Assembly: GCA_029068395.1 (NCBI GenBank)
Contig: JAIECQ010000192.1
Span: 1-35,896 of the forward strand
Source: Rikenellaceae bacterium
GTDB taxonomy: Bacteria > Bacteroidota > Bacteroidia > Bacteroidales > Rikenellaceae
Reading direction: 5' to 3'
DNA: 35,896 nucleotides
Shown piece after piece: positions 1 through 8,218 of the stretch. Within the stretch, counting starts at the first letter, position 1; every line of letters starts with the position of its first letter. The notes beneath the pieces were generated by a model. That model was not told where the DNA came from and did not search any database. It saw only the letters and a list, made by a program, of their open reading frames with translations. The position numbers and the translations under genes are program-made.

Positions 1-2
1 GG

Positions 3-242
3 AACTCATCCGATTATGGATATATCAAGTTCACCTCCGGCTCTAATTCCGTGGAGTTTCCCGCTGTCGGTTACCGCAACTACTCGGACGGTTCGTTGAG
101 CAGCGCGGGTGCGTACGGGCGTTATTGGTCGTCAGTTGCGTATTATTCTAACGACGCGTACAACCTGTACTTCAGTAGCAGTAATTTGAGCGTGAGTAGC
201 CGCAATAAGCAGCTCGGTCGTAGCGTGCGTTGTGTCCGCTAA
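3..242 (+). CDS. FISUMP / C-type-lectin-like protein, 3' end with variable repeat (cassette C1, partial)
   Basis: The frame is already open at the window edge and ends at TAA 240-242, so this is the last 79 residues of a longer gene. The C-terminal 63 residues fit the Fibrobacter succinogenes major paralogous (FISUMP) domain, related to the C-type lectin folds that diversity-generating retroelements mutate: YWSSVA core, AYNLYF strand, terminal SVRCVR. The first 69 nt match the corresponding part of the C4 copy (minus strand near 3882-3950) base for base, yet the next 170 nt differ at many codons. The GTG at 51 is internal to the frame and is not a start. Because it continues upstream, this copy is the best candidate in the window for an intact expressed target gene; its 5' part cannot be judged. 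Cell-surface location is typical of the family but cannot be shown without the N-terminus. Confidence 0.75.
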   Translation, partial: NSSDYGYIKFTSGSNSVEFPAVGYRNYSDGSLSSAGAYGRYWSSVAYYSNDAYNLYFSSSNLSVSSRNKQLGRSVRCVR

Positions 243-288
243 ATATTAATACTTTGGTTCTTTGATTTCTTTGATTCTTCCCCGAGGG
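243..288 (+). repeat. Conserved 3' flank of the variable cassettes
   Basis: Immediately after the stop codon runs ATATTAATACTTTGG, then a T-rich stretch in which TTTGATT recurs, ending CCCCGAGG. Practically the same 45 nt follows all seven cassettes: minus strand 1297-1341, 3095-3139 and 3650-3694; plus strand 14774-14817, 21999-22043 and 31160-31204. Beyond CCCCGAGG the copies split into two types, one continuing GCTTG(C/T)GTAAG and one rich in GGGGTC/GACCCC. Non-coding conservation this tight next to a hypervariable segment suggests a homing or recombination arm, or an element boundary. The role is inferred. Confidence 0.75.
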
Positions 289-466
289 CTTGCGTAAGAG
301 GCAGAGGTGGGGTAAGAGAGCGGTTTGGGTTATGCGGTGAGGCTGATTGTGTGGCGTAACAATTGAAGAGGGGTGATGTCAGGTGTCGGCAACCGGCATA
401 ACATGTGTGCAAGTTGTTCACAAGGTGTTTTGTAATGTCTCGATAACGATTTACGTATTTAATTCT
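289..466. other. Intergenic stretch, nothing recognised
   Basis: Between the cassette flank and the exonuclease promoter there is no convincing reading frame, RNA gene or repeat. It begins with the GCTTGCGTAAG sequence that also follows C5. Confidence 0.4.
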
Positions 467-474
467 TATATTTG
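467..474 (+). promoter_or_regulatory. Bacteroidota -7 box upstream of the exonuclease gene
   Basis: TATATTTG fits TAnnTTTG. It lies only 7 nt before the ATG at 482, so the transcript would have almost no leader. No TTTG sits at the expected 19-21 nt upstream; the nearest ends 34 nt away. Plausible but unsupported by a -33 box. Confidence 0.4.
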
Positions 475-481
475 CAGACAA

Positions 482-1237
482 ATGGAGAACAGAGAGGGAA
501 AATATCGGGCCAGCATCTCTAACGAAGAGGTTAACGACCTGTCTTTGACGGCTTTCGACGGTGAGATAATCATTGTCGACGGTCCTGATCAGAGTCAGGC
601 CGCCGCTTATTTGTCCTCGTTGGATGTCATAGGCTTCGACACAGAGAGCCGTGTGGTATTTGTAAAGGGTGTCAGAAGCACCATATCGCTGGTACAGCTA
701 TCGGGACCAGACCGCGCATACCTCTTCAGGGTCAACCTGTGTCCGTTGTCGTCAGAGATAGTAGAGGTGCTTCAGAGCCGCACAATAGTCAAGGTGGGTT
801 TGGCCATAGGCGACGATATCAACCGCATGCAGACGGTAAACCGCACTCTCTGTCCGCAAAACTTTGTAGACTTGCAGTCATTGGTCGGCCATTTCGGCAT
901 AGAGGAGATGGGGCTTAAGAAGATATGCGCCATAGTGCTTGGCTTGCGTATATCAAAGGCCCAGCGTCTTAGCAACTGGAATGCTGTCAATCTCACCGAG
1001 GCGCAACGCATATATGCCGCTACCGACGCGTGGATATGCCTCATGATATACAGAAAGCTCATGGCCGACAGAAAAGATATACCCGTTGCTGTTGTCAATG
1101 CAAGTGTCACTGCGGCTAAAAAGAATGTCAAAGAGAGTCCTCGACGCCGTTACCGTCACCGCCGCAAAAAAGCGTCTGACACAGACAAGCAATCGACTGT
1201 ACAGCCAGAGAAATACAGTGTCAAGAGCGGAGAGTGA
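482..1237 (+). CDS. 3'-5' exonuclease, DEDDy (RNase D-like) domain
   Basis: 251 residues from the ATG at 482, chosen over an upstream alternative start because the promoter box lies just before it and the extra N-terminus has no family resemblance. The DEDDy exonuclease motifs are complete: GFDTES (Exo I, Asp and Glu), VGLAIGDDINRM (Exo II Asp) and IYAATDAW (Exo III, Tyr-x3-Asp). Such enzymes remove 3' nucleotides from RNA or DNA using two metal ions. It is much shorter than true RNase D and has no HRDC domain; instead it ends in a very basic tail (SPRRRYRHRRKK), which may bind nucleic acid. The 3' end faces orphan cassette C2. The family is clear; whether the substrate is RNA or DNA is not. 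Confidence 0.85.
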   Translation: MENREGKYRASISNEEVNDLSLTAFDGEIIIVDGPDQSQAAAYLSSLDVIGFDTESRVVFVKGVRSTISLVQLSGPDRAYLFRVNLCPLSSEIVEVLQSRTIVKVGLAIGDDINRMQTVNRTLCPQNFVDLQSLVGHFGIEEMGLKKICAIVLGLRISKAQRLSNWNAVNLTEAQRIYAATDAWICLMIYRKLMADRKDIPVAVVNASVTAAKKNVKESPRRRYRHRRKKASDTDKQSTVQPEKYSVKSGE

Positions 1238-1341
1238 TGTCAATGTCCGTTTCCGGACTTTTGCCCCGTAAGACTGTCAGAATGGGGCTTTGATTCCCTC
1301 GGGGAAGAATCAAAGAAATCAAAGAACCAAAGTATTAATAT

Positions 1342-1536
1342 TTAGCGGACACAACGCACGCTAAAACCGTAGTGCATACTGTAGTAATTGCCCACGTACA
1401 AATCACTGCCACCGAAGTACAGGTAGTACGCGCCGCCGGAACTGCGCGCAACTGACGACCAATAGTAGCCCTCGCGCCCCTCGTATGTCAACGAACCGGA
1501 CGAGCCGCTACGGCCACCGACAGCGGGAAACTCCTC
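1342..1536 (-). pseudogene. Orphan variable cassette C2 (FISUMP 3' end)
   Basis: The minus strand reads EEFPAVG, then a YYWSSVA core, AYYLYF and GFSVRCVR followed by TAA. The frame is closed upstream by TAG at 1537-1539 and has no start codon, so it is not a gene. The conserved 3' flank follows at 1297-1341. It is the most reduced copy: the CTCTAATTCCGTGG arm that opens other cassettes is altered here to AATTAGGAGG, and the upstream GC-rich module is missing. It lies between the convergent ends of the exonuclease and recX genes. Variable positions include Gly-, Ser- and Tyr-rich codons ending mostly in C or T, as in the other copies. Confidence 0.75.
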
Positions 1537-1586
1537 CTAATTGAAAACAGTTGTGTGTCTGAAGGGCACAGGGAAAACAAAAGCGG

Positions 1587-2099
1587 TTACATATCGTCTT
1601 TGACCACCTCTTCTATTGCGTTTAGGGCCTCTTCATATCCGAATCCTCGTGAGGCGGCAAATCTGAGCAGTTTGCCTTTAAGGTCGTAATCGTTCTTGGC
1701 GTTAATGCCGCGCTTTTTGTATGACAGCATCTCGACCAGCCTGCGGTGTCTCTCATCACTGTCTGAAAAGAGTTCTATTGCCGCATCTATCAACTCGTCA
1801 TCTATGCGTTTGGCTCTGAGGGCTGCTCGTATCTTATAGTCGCCCCAGCCCGAGAAACGTATCTTGTCTTCCACAAAGGCGTGTGTGTAACGTTCCTGGT
1901 CGATGTAACGCTGTTCGACCAACATATCTACAATGTCACGTTGTGCCTGAGCATCAACACCCCAGCGCGTCATCAGCCTTATGGCATCATAACAGCACCT
2001 CTCGCCACGCGAGCAAAGTACCATTAGTTTGTCTGCCGCCTCCGACGGGGTCACTTCCCGTTTGACGACATCTTTTTTATATCCTCTCTTATATCTCAT
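1587..2099 (-). CDS. recX: RecX regulatory protein
   Basis: 170 residues, usual RecX length, made of repeated three-helix units: an N-terminal KLMVLCSRGERCCYDAIRLM unit, a middle ERYTHAFVEDKIRFSGWG unit typical of the family, and a C-terminal GFGYEEALNAIEEV unit. RecX binds RecA filaments and limits strand exchange. recA is not in this window. The ATG at 2099 is 30 nt from a TACCTTTG promoter box. prmC lies upstream on the same strand with a 46-nt gap that contains this promoter box, so recX may be transcribed from its own start. Confidence 0.88.
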   Translation of the reverse strand: MRYKRGYKKDVVKREVTPSEAADKLMVLCSRGERCCYDAIRLMTRWGVDAQAQRDIVDMLVEQRYIDQERYTHAFVEDKIRFSGWGDYKIRAALRAKRIDDELIDAAIELFSDSDERHRRLVEMLSYKKRGINAKNDYDLKGKLLRFAASRGFGYEEALNAIEEVVKDDM

Positions 2100-2129
2100 A
2101 ACCGGTAATATATGCCTATTGTCTTGTTA

Positions 2130-2137
2130 CAAAGGTA
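2130..2137 (-). promoter_or_regulatory. -7 box upstream of recX
   Basis: Reads TACCTTTG on the minus strand, matching TAnnTTTG. No TTTG at the ideal spacing upstream, so only the -7 half is supported. It lies in the gap between prmC and recX. Confidence 0.45.
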
Positions 2138-2145
2138 ATAATGCC

Positions 2146-2988
2146 CTATTTTTTGACTGCGCTGACAAAACGCTCTTTACCGAACATGTCGCGATATATC
2201 TTGACGTCAGAGAGTCCGGCCCTCACGCACACATCGGCGGTCTCTGCACCGAAAGCCTCGTTTATCTCGAAGTATAGCATGCCTGATGGCGACAGCGACG
2301 CCGCAGCAAGGGTGGCTATCTTGCGGTAGAACAACAGAGGGTCGTTGTCGGGTACAAAGAGGGCCAAGTGGGGCTCATGTTCCAACACGGTGTTGCTCAT
2401 CTCATTGCGTTCGCTGTGTCGTATGTATGGCGGATTGCTTACTATTATGTCAGCCATATCGAGTGAGTGACATTTGAGTATGTCGCACCGGCAGAAACGC
2501 ACCTGACGGCATCCGAGTCGCCGGCTGTTCTCTTGCGCTACGGCAAGAGCTCCTGCGCTGATATCCAGTCCCAGGGCCTCGGCACCAAGCTCTTGCGCAA
2601 GGGTTATGGCTATCACTCCGCTGCCGGTGGCTATGTCGGTCAATCGTAATTTATCGACACCGCGCCATTGTTCTGCAATCATGGATACCAGCTCTTCGGT
2701 CTCGGGTCGTGGTATCAGCACATTGTTGTCAACCGAAAACCTGCGACCCATGAAAAATGTGTATCCGGTGACATAACGCACGGGTTCTCCCTGCTTGATT
2801 CTCGTTAACGCACTCTCCACATCGTACTGCGATGCGACACATTCGCGTTCGGGATGGGCTATAAGATCTGTTCTGTCTGCCGTCTCGAAATGGTCGAGCA
2901 GCACCATGGATACAGCCGCCGCCTCACGACGATCCATAACCTCGGACAGTGATGCCGATATGTGGCTGTAAAGTTCGCTTAATGTCAT
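2146..2988 (-). CDS. prmC: Peptide chain release factor N5-glutamine methyltransferase PrmC (HemK)
   Basis: 280 residues, normal for the family. It has an N-terminal helical substrate-binding domain (about 1-75), then a Rossmann methyltransferase domain with VLIPRPETEELV, the SAM-binding DIATGSGVIAITLA, and the catalytic NPPY motif (IVSNPPYI). PrmC methylates the Gln of the GGQ motif in release factors; its substrate RF1 is encoded at 6959-8047. The gene is upstream of recX on the same strand. ATG at 2988 is preceded by a TATCTTTG box. Confident assignment. Confidence 0.93.
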   Translation of the reverse strand: MTLSELYSHISASLSEVMDRREAAAVSMVLLDHFETADRTDLIAHPERECVASQYDVESALTRIKQGEPVRYVTGYTFFMGRRFSVDNNVLIPRPETEELVSMIAEQWRGVDKLRLTDIATGSGVIAITLAQELGAEALGLDISAGALAVAQENSRRLGCRQVRFCRCDILKCHSLDMADIIVSNPPYIRHSERNEMSNTVLEHEPHLALFVPDNDPLLFYRKIATLAAASLSPSGMLYFEINEAFGAETADVCVRAGLSDVKIYRDMFGKERFVSAVKK

Positions 2989-3016
2989 GACAATGTCTTA
3001 GCTGTATTACCGGTTA

Positions 3017-3024
3017 CAAAGATA
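3017..3024 (-). promoter_or_regulatory. -7 box upstream of prmC
   Basis: Minus strand TATCTTTG (TAnnTTTG) about 30 nt before the prmC start. No clear -33 TTTG. The cassette C3 flank begins some 70 nt farther upstream. Confidence 0.45.
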
Positions 3025-3139
3025 TGTTTTTTGTGACTATTTCTGCACCGACAGGCTTTGGCCCCGGCAGGCTGTCAGAAGGGGTCTGTGCCCCCCTCGG
3101 GTAAGAATCAAAGAAATCAAAGAACCAAAGTATTAATAT

Positions 3140-3346
3140 TTAGCGGACACAACGCACGCTAAAACCGCCCTGCCTATTGTAGTAGCCCACGCCCAAATCA
3201 CTGCTAAGGAAGAGCAGGTAGTACGCGCTGCTAGAACTGGCCGCAACTGACGACCAATAGTAGCCCCACGTACCCGCATTGTTCAACGAACCGGACGAGT
3301 AGTTACGGTTACCGACAGCGGGAAACTCCACGGAATTATAGAGACA
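3140..3346 (-). pseudogene. Orphan variable cassette C3 (FISUMP 3' end)
   Basis: The minus-strand frame is bounded by TAA at 3347-3349 and TAA at 3140-3142. It encodes NSVEFPAVGNRNYSSGS, the YYWSSVA core, AYYLLF and GFSVRCVR. The only possible start is the internal GTG at 3331, so an expressed protein is unlikely. The conserved 3' flank is at 3095-3139. Hand comparison with C5 (14579-14773) gives 27 substitutions in 16 codons: 12 at codon position 1, 12 at position 2 and only 3 at position 3. Many variable codons are NNC or NNT, as expected if AAC/AAT template codons were mutagenised at adenines. Confidence 0.8.
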
Positions 3347-3374
3347 TTATTGGTTGGGCAGAATAATTCTGCAC

Positions 3375-3562
3375 CGGCAGGGCGGCCGAGGCACGAGGCC
3401 GCAACGGGCCTCGCCTCCCCCCGCGGAGGCCCGTAATCCCGCCACGCAATTGTAGGCAGTGACTAAGTCACGGTAGTGAAATGCGTCACTTTCACGCTTG
3501 CCTCCGCAGGCTCGGCCCGTGGCTCCTTCACGCTAAAGGGGCGTTAAGTGCGCAACCTGAGC
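3375..3562 (-). repeat. GC-rich cassette-upstream module (element E0)
   Basis: Reverse complement of the module found at about 14200-14385, 21412-21595, 30590-30772 and 35700-35885. Read on the minus strand it has the landmarks AACGCCCC..TTAG, GGAGCCACGGGCC, TAGTCACTGCC, then GGGCCTCCGCGGGGGGAG and GGCCCGTTGC. No coding signal. It joins C4 (upstream on this strand) to C3, so C4-module-C3 form a tandem pair. Here the module lacks the terminal hairpins and the internal multi-hairpin block seen in E1 and E2. Confidence 0.7.
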
Positions 3563-3694
3563 AGCCGCCCTGCCTATTTCACGCCTCACTGCCAAAGTTC
3601 ACCATGTACTTGCCCCCGCTCCGGCAGACTATCGAAAGGGTCTGTGACCCCTCGGGGAAGAATCAAAGAAATCAAAGAACCAAAGTATTAATAT

Positions 3695-4237
3695 TTAGCG
3701 GACACAACGCACGCTACGACCGTACTGCTTATAGCCGCTAAGTCCAGCACCCAAATCGCTGTTATTGAAGTTCAGTCTGTATGCCTCAGAAGAGCTTTTC
3801 GCAACAGACGTCCAATAGAGTCCGCTCTCACCCGCGACATACAACGTCCCGGACGAGACGTAACGCTCTCCGACAGCGGGAAACTCCACGGAATTAGAGC
3901 CGGAGGTGAACTTGATATATCCATAATCGGATGAGTTCCATCCTCCTCCGCGACTGACAGTACTGCCATTAATGAGATTCTGGAACTCTGTGTTAGTAGG
4001 CAGACGGTAACCCTCCGGGCACGGGTGGGTATTCCAGTTGCTGGGGTAAGTCGACGTGTTCCATGACCCGCTCGGAGTGGCGCCGCCTAACGCACCTGTG
4101 GTATTCCACGCCACATTGATGCCCCACTGGTAGAATTTGCCGTGTGACTCCGCGCGTGTACCATTGCACTCAGATGGCAGCTTGGTGGCGAAAGTAGCGC
4201 CGCCGGAGGCCTGTTTGGGGTTGGCGAGGTCAGAGCA
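3695..4237 (-). pseudogene. 5'-truncated FISUMP gene with variable repeat (cassette C4)
   Basis: Open for 180 residues on the minus strand from just after TAG 4238-4240 to TAA 3695-3697, with no ATG. It encodes the body of a FISUMP domain: KLPSECNGTR, FYQWGINVAWN, the hallmark PCPEGYRLPTNTEF, GGGWNSSDYGYIKF, then the variable repeat ending GRSVRCVR. Signal peptide and N-terminus are absent. The frame starts exactly where the patatin gene ends, overlapping its stop codon in another frame, so a gene fragment is joined to the patatin 3' end. The 69 nt before the variable region are identical to C1. The variable region itself is the most divergent copy (YWTSVA instead of YWSSVA, with third-position changes too). 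The conserved 3' flank is at 3650-3694. Translation from GTG 4114 cannot be excluded but is unlikely. Confidence 0.75.
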
Positions 4238-6641
4238 CTATTCCTTTGGGTTTGAAGAGCAGCACGCCTATATTGAACATTACATAGTTGCGTCTCATTT
4301 GCGAGAGTGTGTAATAGGAGTAAGATAGGCTTATAGGACCTATCAGCGACTGGTACACTATCGAGACGTCGACAATGTATTTCATGTTTGAGCGCAGGTT
4401 GCTCCAGTTCTCTATGTTGGGCTTGAAGCAATATGCCGAGGCTTTGAGGTATGCCTCTTCGTTTATCTTGAATATTGGCATTATGCCGGCGGCAATATAG
4501 CTGTTGTTGTGAAACTCTGGTGTAAACAGGGTCTTGCTGTGGGGTGTGGGGGTGAAGGCCGGTGCAGACACTGCGGCAATGTAACTGTTGGAGTAACGCG
4601 GTGTTGTAGAGTATATTGCGTCGATGCTGTAGCCGATGTTGAAGTGGCGTCCTAATATGAAGTAGTCATCGCGCGAGAATCGGGCGCCGGCCCAGAAGCT
4701 GCGGTGAAACGACAGTTCGAGGCCTTGGTCCATAGAGACTGAGCCGGGCTGATATTTCTCGCGCTGTGAGGTGGCAAAGATAGAGATGTTCTGGTGGAGT
4801 CCCTGTGTGGGATATACGGGATAGTTGAGAGAGTTGCGCTCCAGCGACAGGTTGGCCGTGAAGTAGTTGAAGCCCGATATGTCGTATGTCTGGTTGTCGG
4901 TCACCGCCTGTGCGGGGAAATAGCCGTAGCGGTCGTGCCCCAGGGCGGCACGAAACTCCATTTTAGAGAGCCGGCCCACAGGGGTGCCTATGGCGGCGCT
5001 AAGATAGAGGTCGTTGTAGCGCAGGTAGTGCTGCGACGGCTTTTTATATGTTATGCTTTGGGTGTTGCCGCGGCCATAGTCGTAAAAGTTGTACGACAGG
5101 GCATTCTCGACGTAAAACGGGGTGCGGCCGCCATAAAAATTGAAGCGTGACGACAGTTGGGCGGCCGAATAGAAGCCGCCTATGTAACCGTCGAGTGTGG
5201 CCGTGAGGCTTATGCGTCCCAGGTTGTGGTACTGAAAGCCGAGATAGGCCTGGTTGACCGATGTTGATGATATGTTGACCCCGAGCATGGCCTTGAAGTC
5301 GGGTTTGTTGTGTATGTGCAGACGCAGGCGGTAACCGTCAAGAGAGTCGCAGTAGTTGGCCACGGGCAGTCCGCATGTGAGGAATCCCTCTGACACTATC
5401 TTGAAATAGTCGGCCTTGAAGGTGTCCATGTCTATCTCTTCGTCTTGACCGTCGCCGTTGCGGTCAGACAGCTGTCTTTTGATGTATAGCTTCTGGGCGG
5501 GTGTGAGTCCTTCTATCTTGAGCGACTTGATTGTCTCTTTGGGCAGCTGCGAACGGTAAAAGGCGCGCATGTCTTCAACTCTCTCTTTGGGTACGCGTCG
5601 TTTTATGCGCTCCATTATCACGGGCATGGAGGCTATGGCGTCGTCATAACCGCGGCTTATGATATACTCGGCCTTGCGGAAGTCCATCACTCCCACGTCC
5701 ATGGCGCGCGATATGGTTATGCCTATCGAGTCGGGTATTGAGTAATCGGTCTTGTTGGTGGTGAGCATCTCTATCTGGCCCGAGAAGGTCGATATGTCGG
5801 GTTTGCCCGAGACGCAGATGCTGCCTATGAGTATGTCGGGAGAGAACTCGGTAAGGGTCTCTCGCCAGGGATAGTTGTTGACAATGCCGCCGTCATACAT
5901 GAGCATGGAGTCGACGGTAACGGGCGGGAATACCAACGGTATGGCCATAGACGAGCGTATGGCGGTGCCAAGGTCGCCCGACGACCACAGATGGGGTGTT
6001 TTGCCGTATATGTTGGTCGACACGCAGCGGAAAGGTACGAACAGCTTGTTGAAATCGCCGCCCGAGTATGCTGTTGACGAGGTGAAGTAGGCGAGCATGG
6101 CCACGTCGAGCGATGTGGTGCTGATGAGTGACATTGAGGGCGACGACTCCTTGGAGGCACTCTGACGCGAGAACGAGAAGGCAATGCGTCCTTTGGGCTT
6201 GCGGCGCAGGGTGTCTGAGGGTGCGGAAGCATGCCACAGGCTGTCGTTGTAGATGAGGTGCTCGTCGAGCATGTCAGAGCGGTCGATGTTGAAGTCGATG
6301 TTTATCTGTGAGGGGGTGACGGGCTGCTTCTTGTAGAAATAGAGATAGCGATCTTCTATCTTGCCCGACACCCATGCGAGCACCTCGGGCGAGTTGAATA
6401 TCTCCTCCATCTGCTCGGGCGAGTATCCCGCCGCATACAGACCCCCTATTATGGCGCCCATTGATGTGCCGGTGATGTAATCGACAGGCACGCCGTTCTC
6501 TTCCAGCGCCTTGAGTACGCCTATGTGGTAAAGTCCTTTGGCGCCGCCGCCGCTGAGCACAACACCCACATTCTGGGCATAAGAGGTGGCCGAGATGGCA
6601 AAAAATAGCAGTAGCCAGGTCAGTATTATTGTCTTTTTCAT
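4230..6641 (-). CDS. Patatin-like phospholipase with C-terminal barrel-like domain (type Vd-like)
   Basis: 803 residues from ATG 6641, chosen because it opens a clear signal peptide (MKKTIILTWLLLFFAISATS, then YAQ). The farther upstream ATG at 6791 lies before the likely promoter. The patatin domain (about 25-330) has the oxyanion loop SGGGAKG, the nucleophile motif GTSMG and the dyad Asp in DGG (MLMYDGGIVNNYP), so a Ser-Asp lipid acyl hydrolase is expected. Next is a POTRA-like segment (SLKIEGLTPAQKLYIKRQL), then about 300 residues of alternating aromatic strands ending YVMFNIGVLLFKPKGIVL, consistent with an outer-membrane beta-barrel. This order resembles PlpD/FplA autotransporters; I infer outer-membrane anchoring. 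A C4 gene fragment abuts its stop codon, so the last few residues may not be original. Confidence 0.85.
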   Translation of the reverse strand: MKKTIILTWLLLFFAISATSYAQNVGVVLSGGGAKGLYHIGVLKALEENGVPVDYITGTSMGAIIGGLYAAGYSPEQMEEIFNSPEVLAWVSGKIEDRYLYFYKKQPVTPSQINIDFNIDRSDMLDEHLIYNDSLWHASAPSDTLRRKPKGRIAFSFSRQSASKESSPSMSLISTTSLDVAMLAYFTSSTAYSGGDFNKLFVPFRCVSTNIYGKTPHLWSSGDLGTAIRSSMAIPLVFPPVTVDSMLMYDGGIVNNYPWRETLTEFSPDILIGSICVSGKPDISTFSGQIEMLTTNKTDYSIPDSIGITISRAMDVGVMDFRKAEYIISRGYDDAIASMPVIMERIKRRVPKERVEDMRAFYRSQLPKETIKSLKIEGLTPAQKLYIKRQLSDRNGDGQDEEIDMDTFKADYFKIVSEGFLTCGLPVANYCDSLDGYRLRLHIHNKPDFKAMLGVNISSTSVNQAYLGFQYHNLGRISLTATLDGYIGGFYSAAQLSSRFNFYGGRTPFYVENALSYNFYDYGRGNTQSITYKKPSQHYLRYNDLYLSAAIGTPVGRLSKMEFRAALGHDRYGYFPAQAVTDNQTYDISGFNYFTANLSLERNSLNYPVYPTQGLHQNISIFATSQREKYQPGSVSMDQGLELSFHRSFWAGARFSRDDYFILGRHFNIGYSIDAIYSTTPRYSNSYIAAVSAPAFTPTPHSKTLFTPEFHNNSYIAAGIMPIFKINEEAYLKASAYCFKPNIENWSNLRSNMKYIVDVSIVYQSLIGPISLSYSYYTLSQMRRNYVMFNIGVLLFKPKGIVL

Positions 6642-6778
6642 AACCCTGTGTGATAAATCGTCTGTCAGGCGGGCGGTGCCGTGTGCAGACGTTTTGTGAC
6701 CGACCGTCATCTGCCGTCGCTTCATGAACATCGGTTTATTCACGGTGTCTGTGTCGGCAACGCTCCTGTCCGAGGCTC

Positions 6779-6786
6779 CAAAAATA
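6779..6786 (-). promoter_or_regulatory. -7 box upstream of the patatin gene
   Basis: Minus strand TATTTTTG (TAnnTTTG), which would give a leader of about 130 nt before the signal-peptide ATG. No good -33 element. It supports the shorter start at 6641. Confidence 0.4.
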
Positions 6787-6880
6787 AGCAATATTGGGCT
6801 AAGATGGTGCCGGAGTTCTTAAAAAGACCAACAAAAGGCACAAAAAGGAGTGTCATTAAGAGTGTGCATGTGGCTGGCGC

Positions 6881-6911
6881 TTTGAAAATTGGCAGAAAAA
6901 GACTATTTTTG
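6881..6911 (+). promoter_or_regulatory. Promoter of prfA
   Basis: TTTG at 6881-6884, 19-nt spacer, TATTTTTG at 6904-6911: a full match to the Bacteroidota consensus TTTG-N19-21-TAnnTTTG. Expected start of transcription is near 6917, giving a leader of about 40 nt. Confidence 0.75.
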
Positions 6912-6958
6912 TCGCGCGCCGAGGCGTTGTCTTGGCTGTGAACGAAAAAATGTGATAT

Positions 6959-8047
6959 ATGGCAGATAAATCTATGTTGTCCAAGTTAGAGGGCATAAAA
7001 GCCAAATATGAAACCATCGCCGAGCAGATAACCGACCCTGAGGTTATCTCTGACATGAAGCGTTATGTGCAGCTCAACAAGGAGTACAAGGAGCTGGGTC
7101 CTGTGGTTGAGGCAAGCGAGCGTTATCGCATAGCCCTCAGCAACTTGGCTGAGGCCAAGGATATCGTGGCGCAGGAGAAAGACGAGGAGATGCGCGAGAT
7201 GGCCAAGGGCGAGATAGAGACACTCGAACCGCAGATAGAGGCGCTTGAAGAGGAGATAAAGCTGATGCTTATACCTGCCGACCCACAAGACTCCAAGAAT
7301 GCCATATTGGAGATACGCGGCGGTGCCGGCGGTGACGAGGCTGCCATATTCGCGGGCGACCTGTTGCGCATGTACACGCGTTATTTCGAGAAGAGAGGCT
7401 GGCGCTGCGAGACCACGAGCGTGAGCGAAGGCACCTCGGGCGGATATAAGGAGATTGTGCTCAAGGTGAGCGGCGATAACGTCTACGGCACCCTCAAGTA
7501 TGAGTCGGGCGTGCATCGCGTGCAGCGTGTGCCTCAGACCGAGACTCAGGGACGCGTGCATACATCGGCGGCGTCGGTGGCGGTGTTGCCAGAGGCCGAA
7601 GAGTTTGACATAGACCTTAAGATGGAGGATATACGCAAAGATACATTCTGTGCCTCGGGTCCGGGCGGACAGTCGGTCAACACCACCTATTCGGCCATAC
7701 GACTTACGCACATACCCACGGGTATTGTGGTGCAGTGCCAAGACCAGAAATCGCAACTCAAAAACTTTGACAAGGCATTGGAAGAGCTGCGTACACGTAT
7801 ATATAACCTTGAATATCAGAAATATCTCGACGAAATATCGTCCAAGCGTAAGACCATGGTATCTACCGGCGACCGCTCGGCCAAGATACGCACCTACAAC
7901 TATCCGCAGGGGCGTGTGACCGACCACCGCATAAATCTCACCATGTATAACCTCGGCGCCATAATGGACGGCGACATACAGGAGATAATAGACAAGCTTC
8001 AGTTTGCCGAGAATGCCGAACGCCTCAAAGCGGCGGCCGAAGAGTAG
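6959..8047 (+). CDS. prfA: Peptide chain release factor 1 (RF1)
   Basis: 362 residues, full length. N-terminal coiled helical domain, then the stop-codon recognition tripeptide region ([14 protein letters not shown], a P-x-T motif at the UAA/UAG discriminator site), and the catalytic GGQ loop ([19 protein letters not shown]) with the Gln at residue 238. RF1 releases peptides at UAA and UAG. The Gln is the target of PrmC, encoded at 2146-2988. It has its own promoter. The middle residue of P-x-T is Gln rather than the Ala or Val common in proteobacteria; I cannot say whether this is typical of the lineage. Confidence 0.95.
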   Translation: MADKSMLSKLEGIKAKYETIAEQITDPEVISDMKRYVQLNKEYKELGPVVEASERYRIALSNLAEAKDIVAQEKDEEMREMAKGEIETLEPQIEALEEEIKLMLIPADPQDSKNAILEIRGGAGGDEAAIFAGDLLRMYTRYFEKRGWRCETTSVSEGTSGGYKEIVLKVSGDNVYGTLKYESGVHRVQRVPQTETQGRVHTSAASVAVLPEAEEFDIDLKMEDIRKDTFCASGPGGQSVNTTYSAIRLTHIPTGIVVQCQDQKSQLKNFDKALEELRTRIYNLEYQKYLDEISSKRKTMVSTGDRSAKIRTYNYPQGRVTDHRINLTMYNLGAIMDGDIQEIIDKLQFAENAERLKAAAEE

Positions 8048-8218
8048 GCGGCTCCTGAAGAGGTTGCAGGGGGGCACGGCCTGGCGTGGTGGCTTGACTT
8101 GTACAGGGAGAGAGTAGGGCTGAGGCCAAACAGATATCAGGGAGTTGTGGCAATAGGCAAGTGCTGAGGCAGTGGGGGCCGGCGGGTGTTTACAGATGAG
8201 TCAATTAAAACAAGGGAT

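Noticed and set aside
6642-6791. Patatin start at 6791
   Set aside because: The extra 50 residues lie across and upstream of a likely -7 box and precede a clean signal peptide at 6641.
6986-8077. Long minus-strand open frames opposite prfA, and opposite the glycogen fusion and antiporter genes
   Set aside because: They are antisense shadows of well-recognised genes, with no family motifs of their own.
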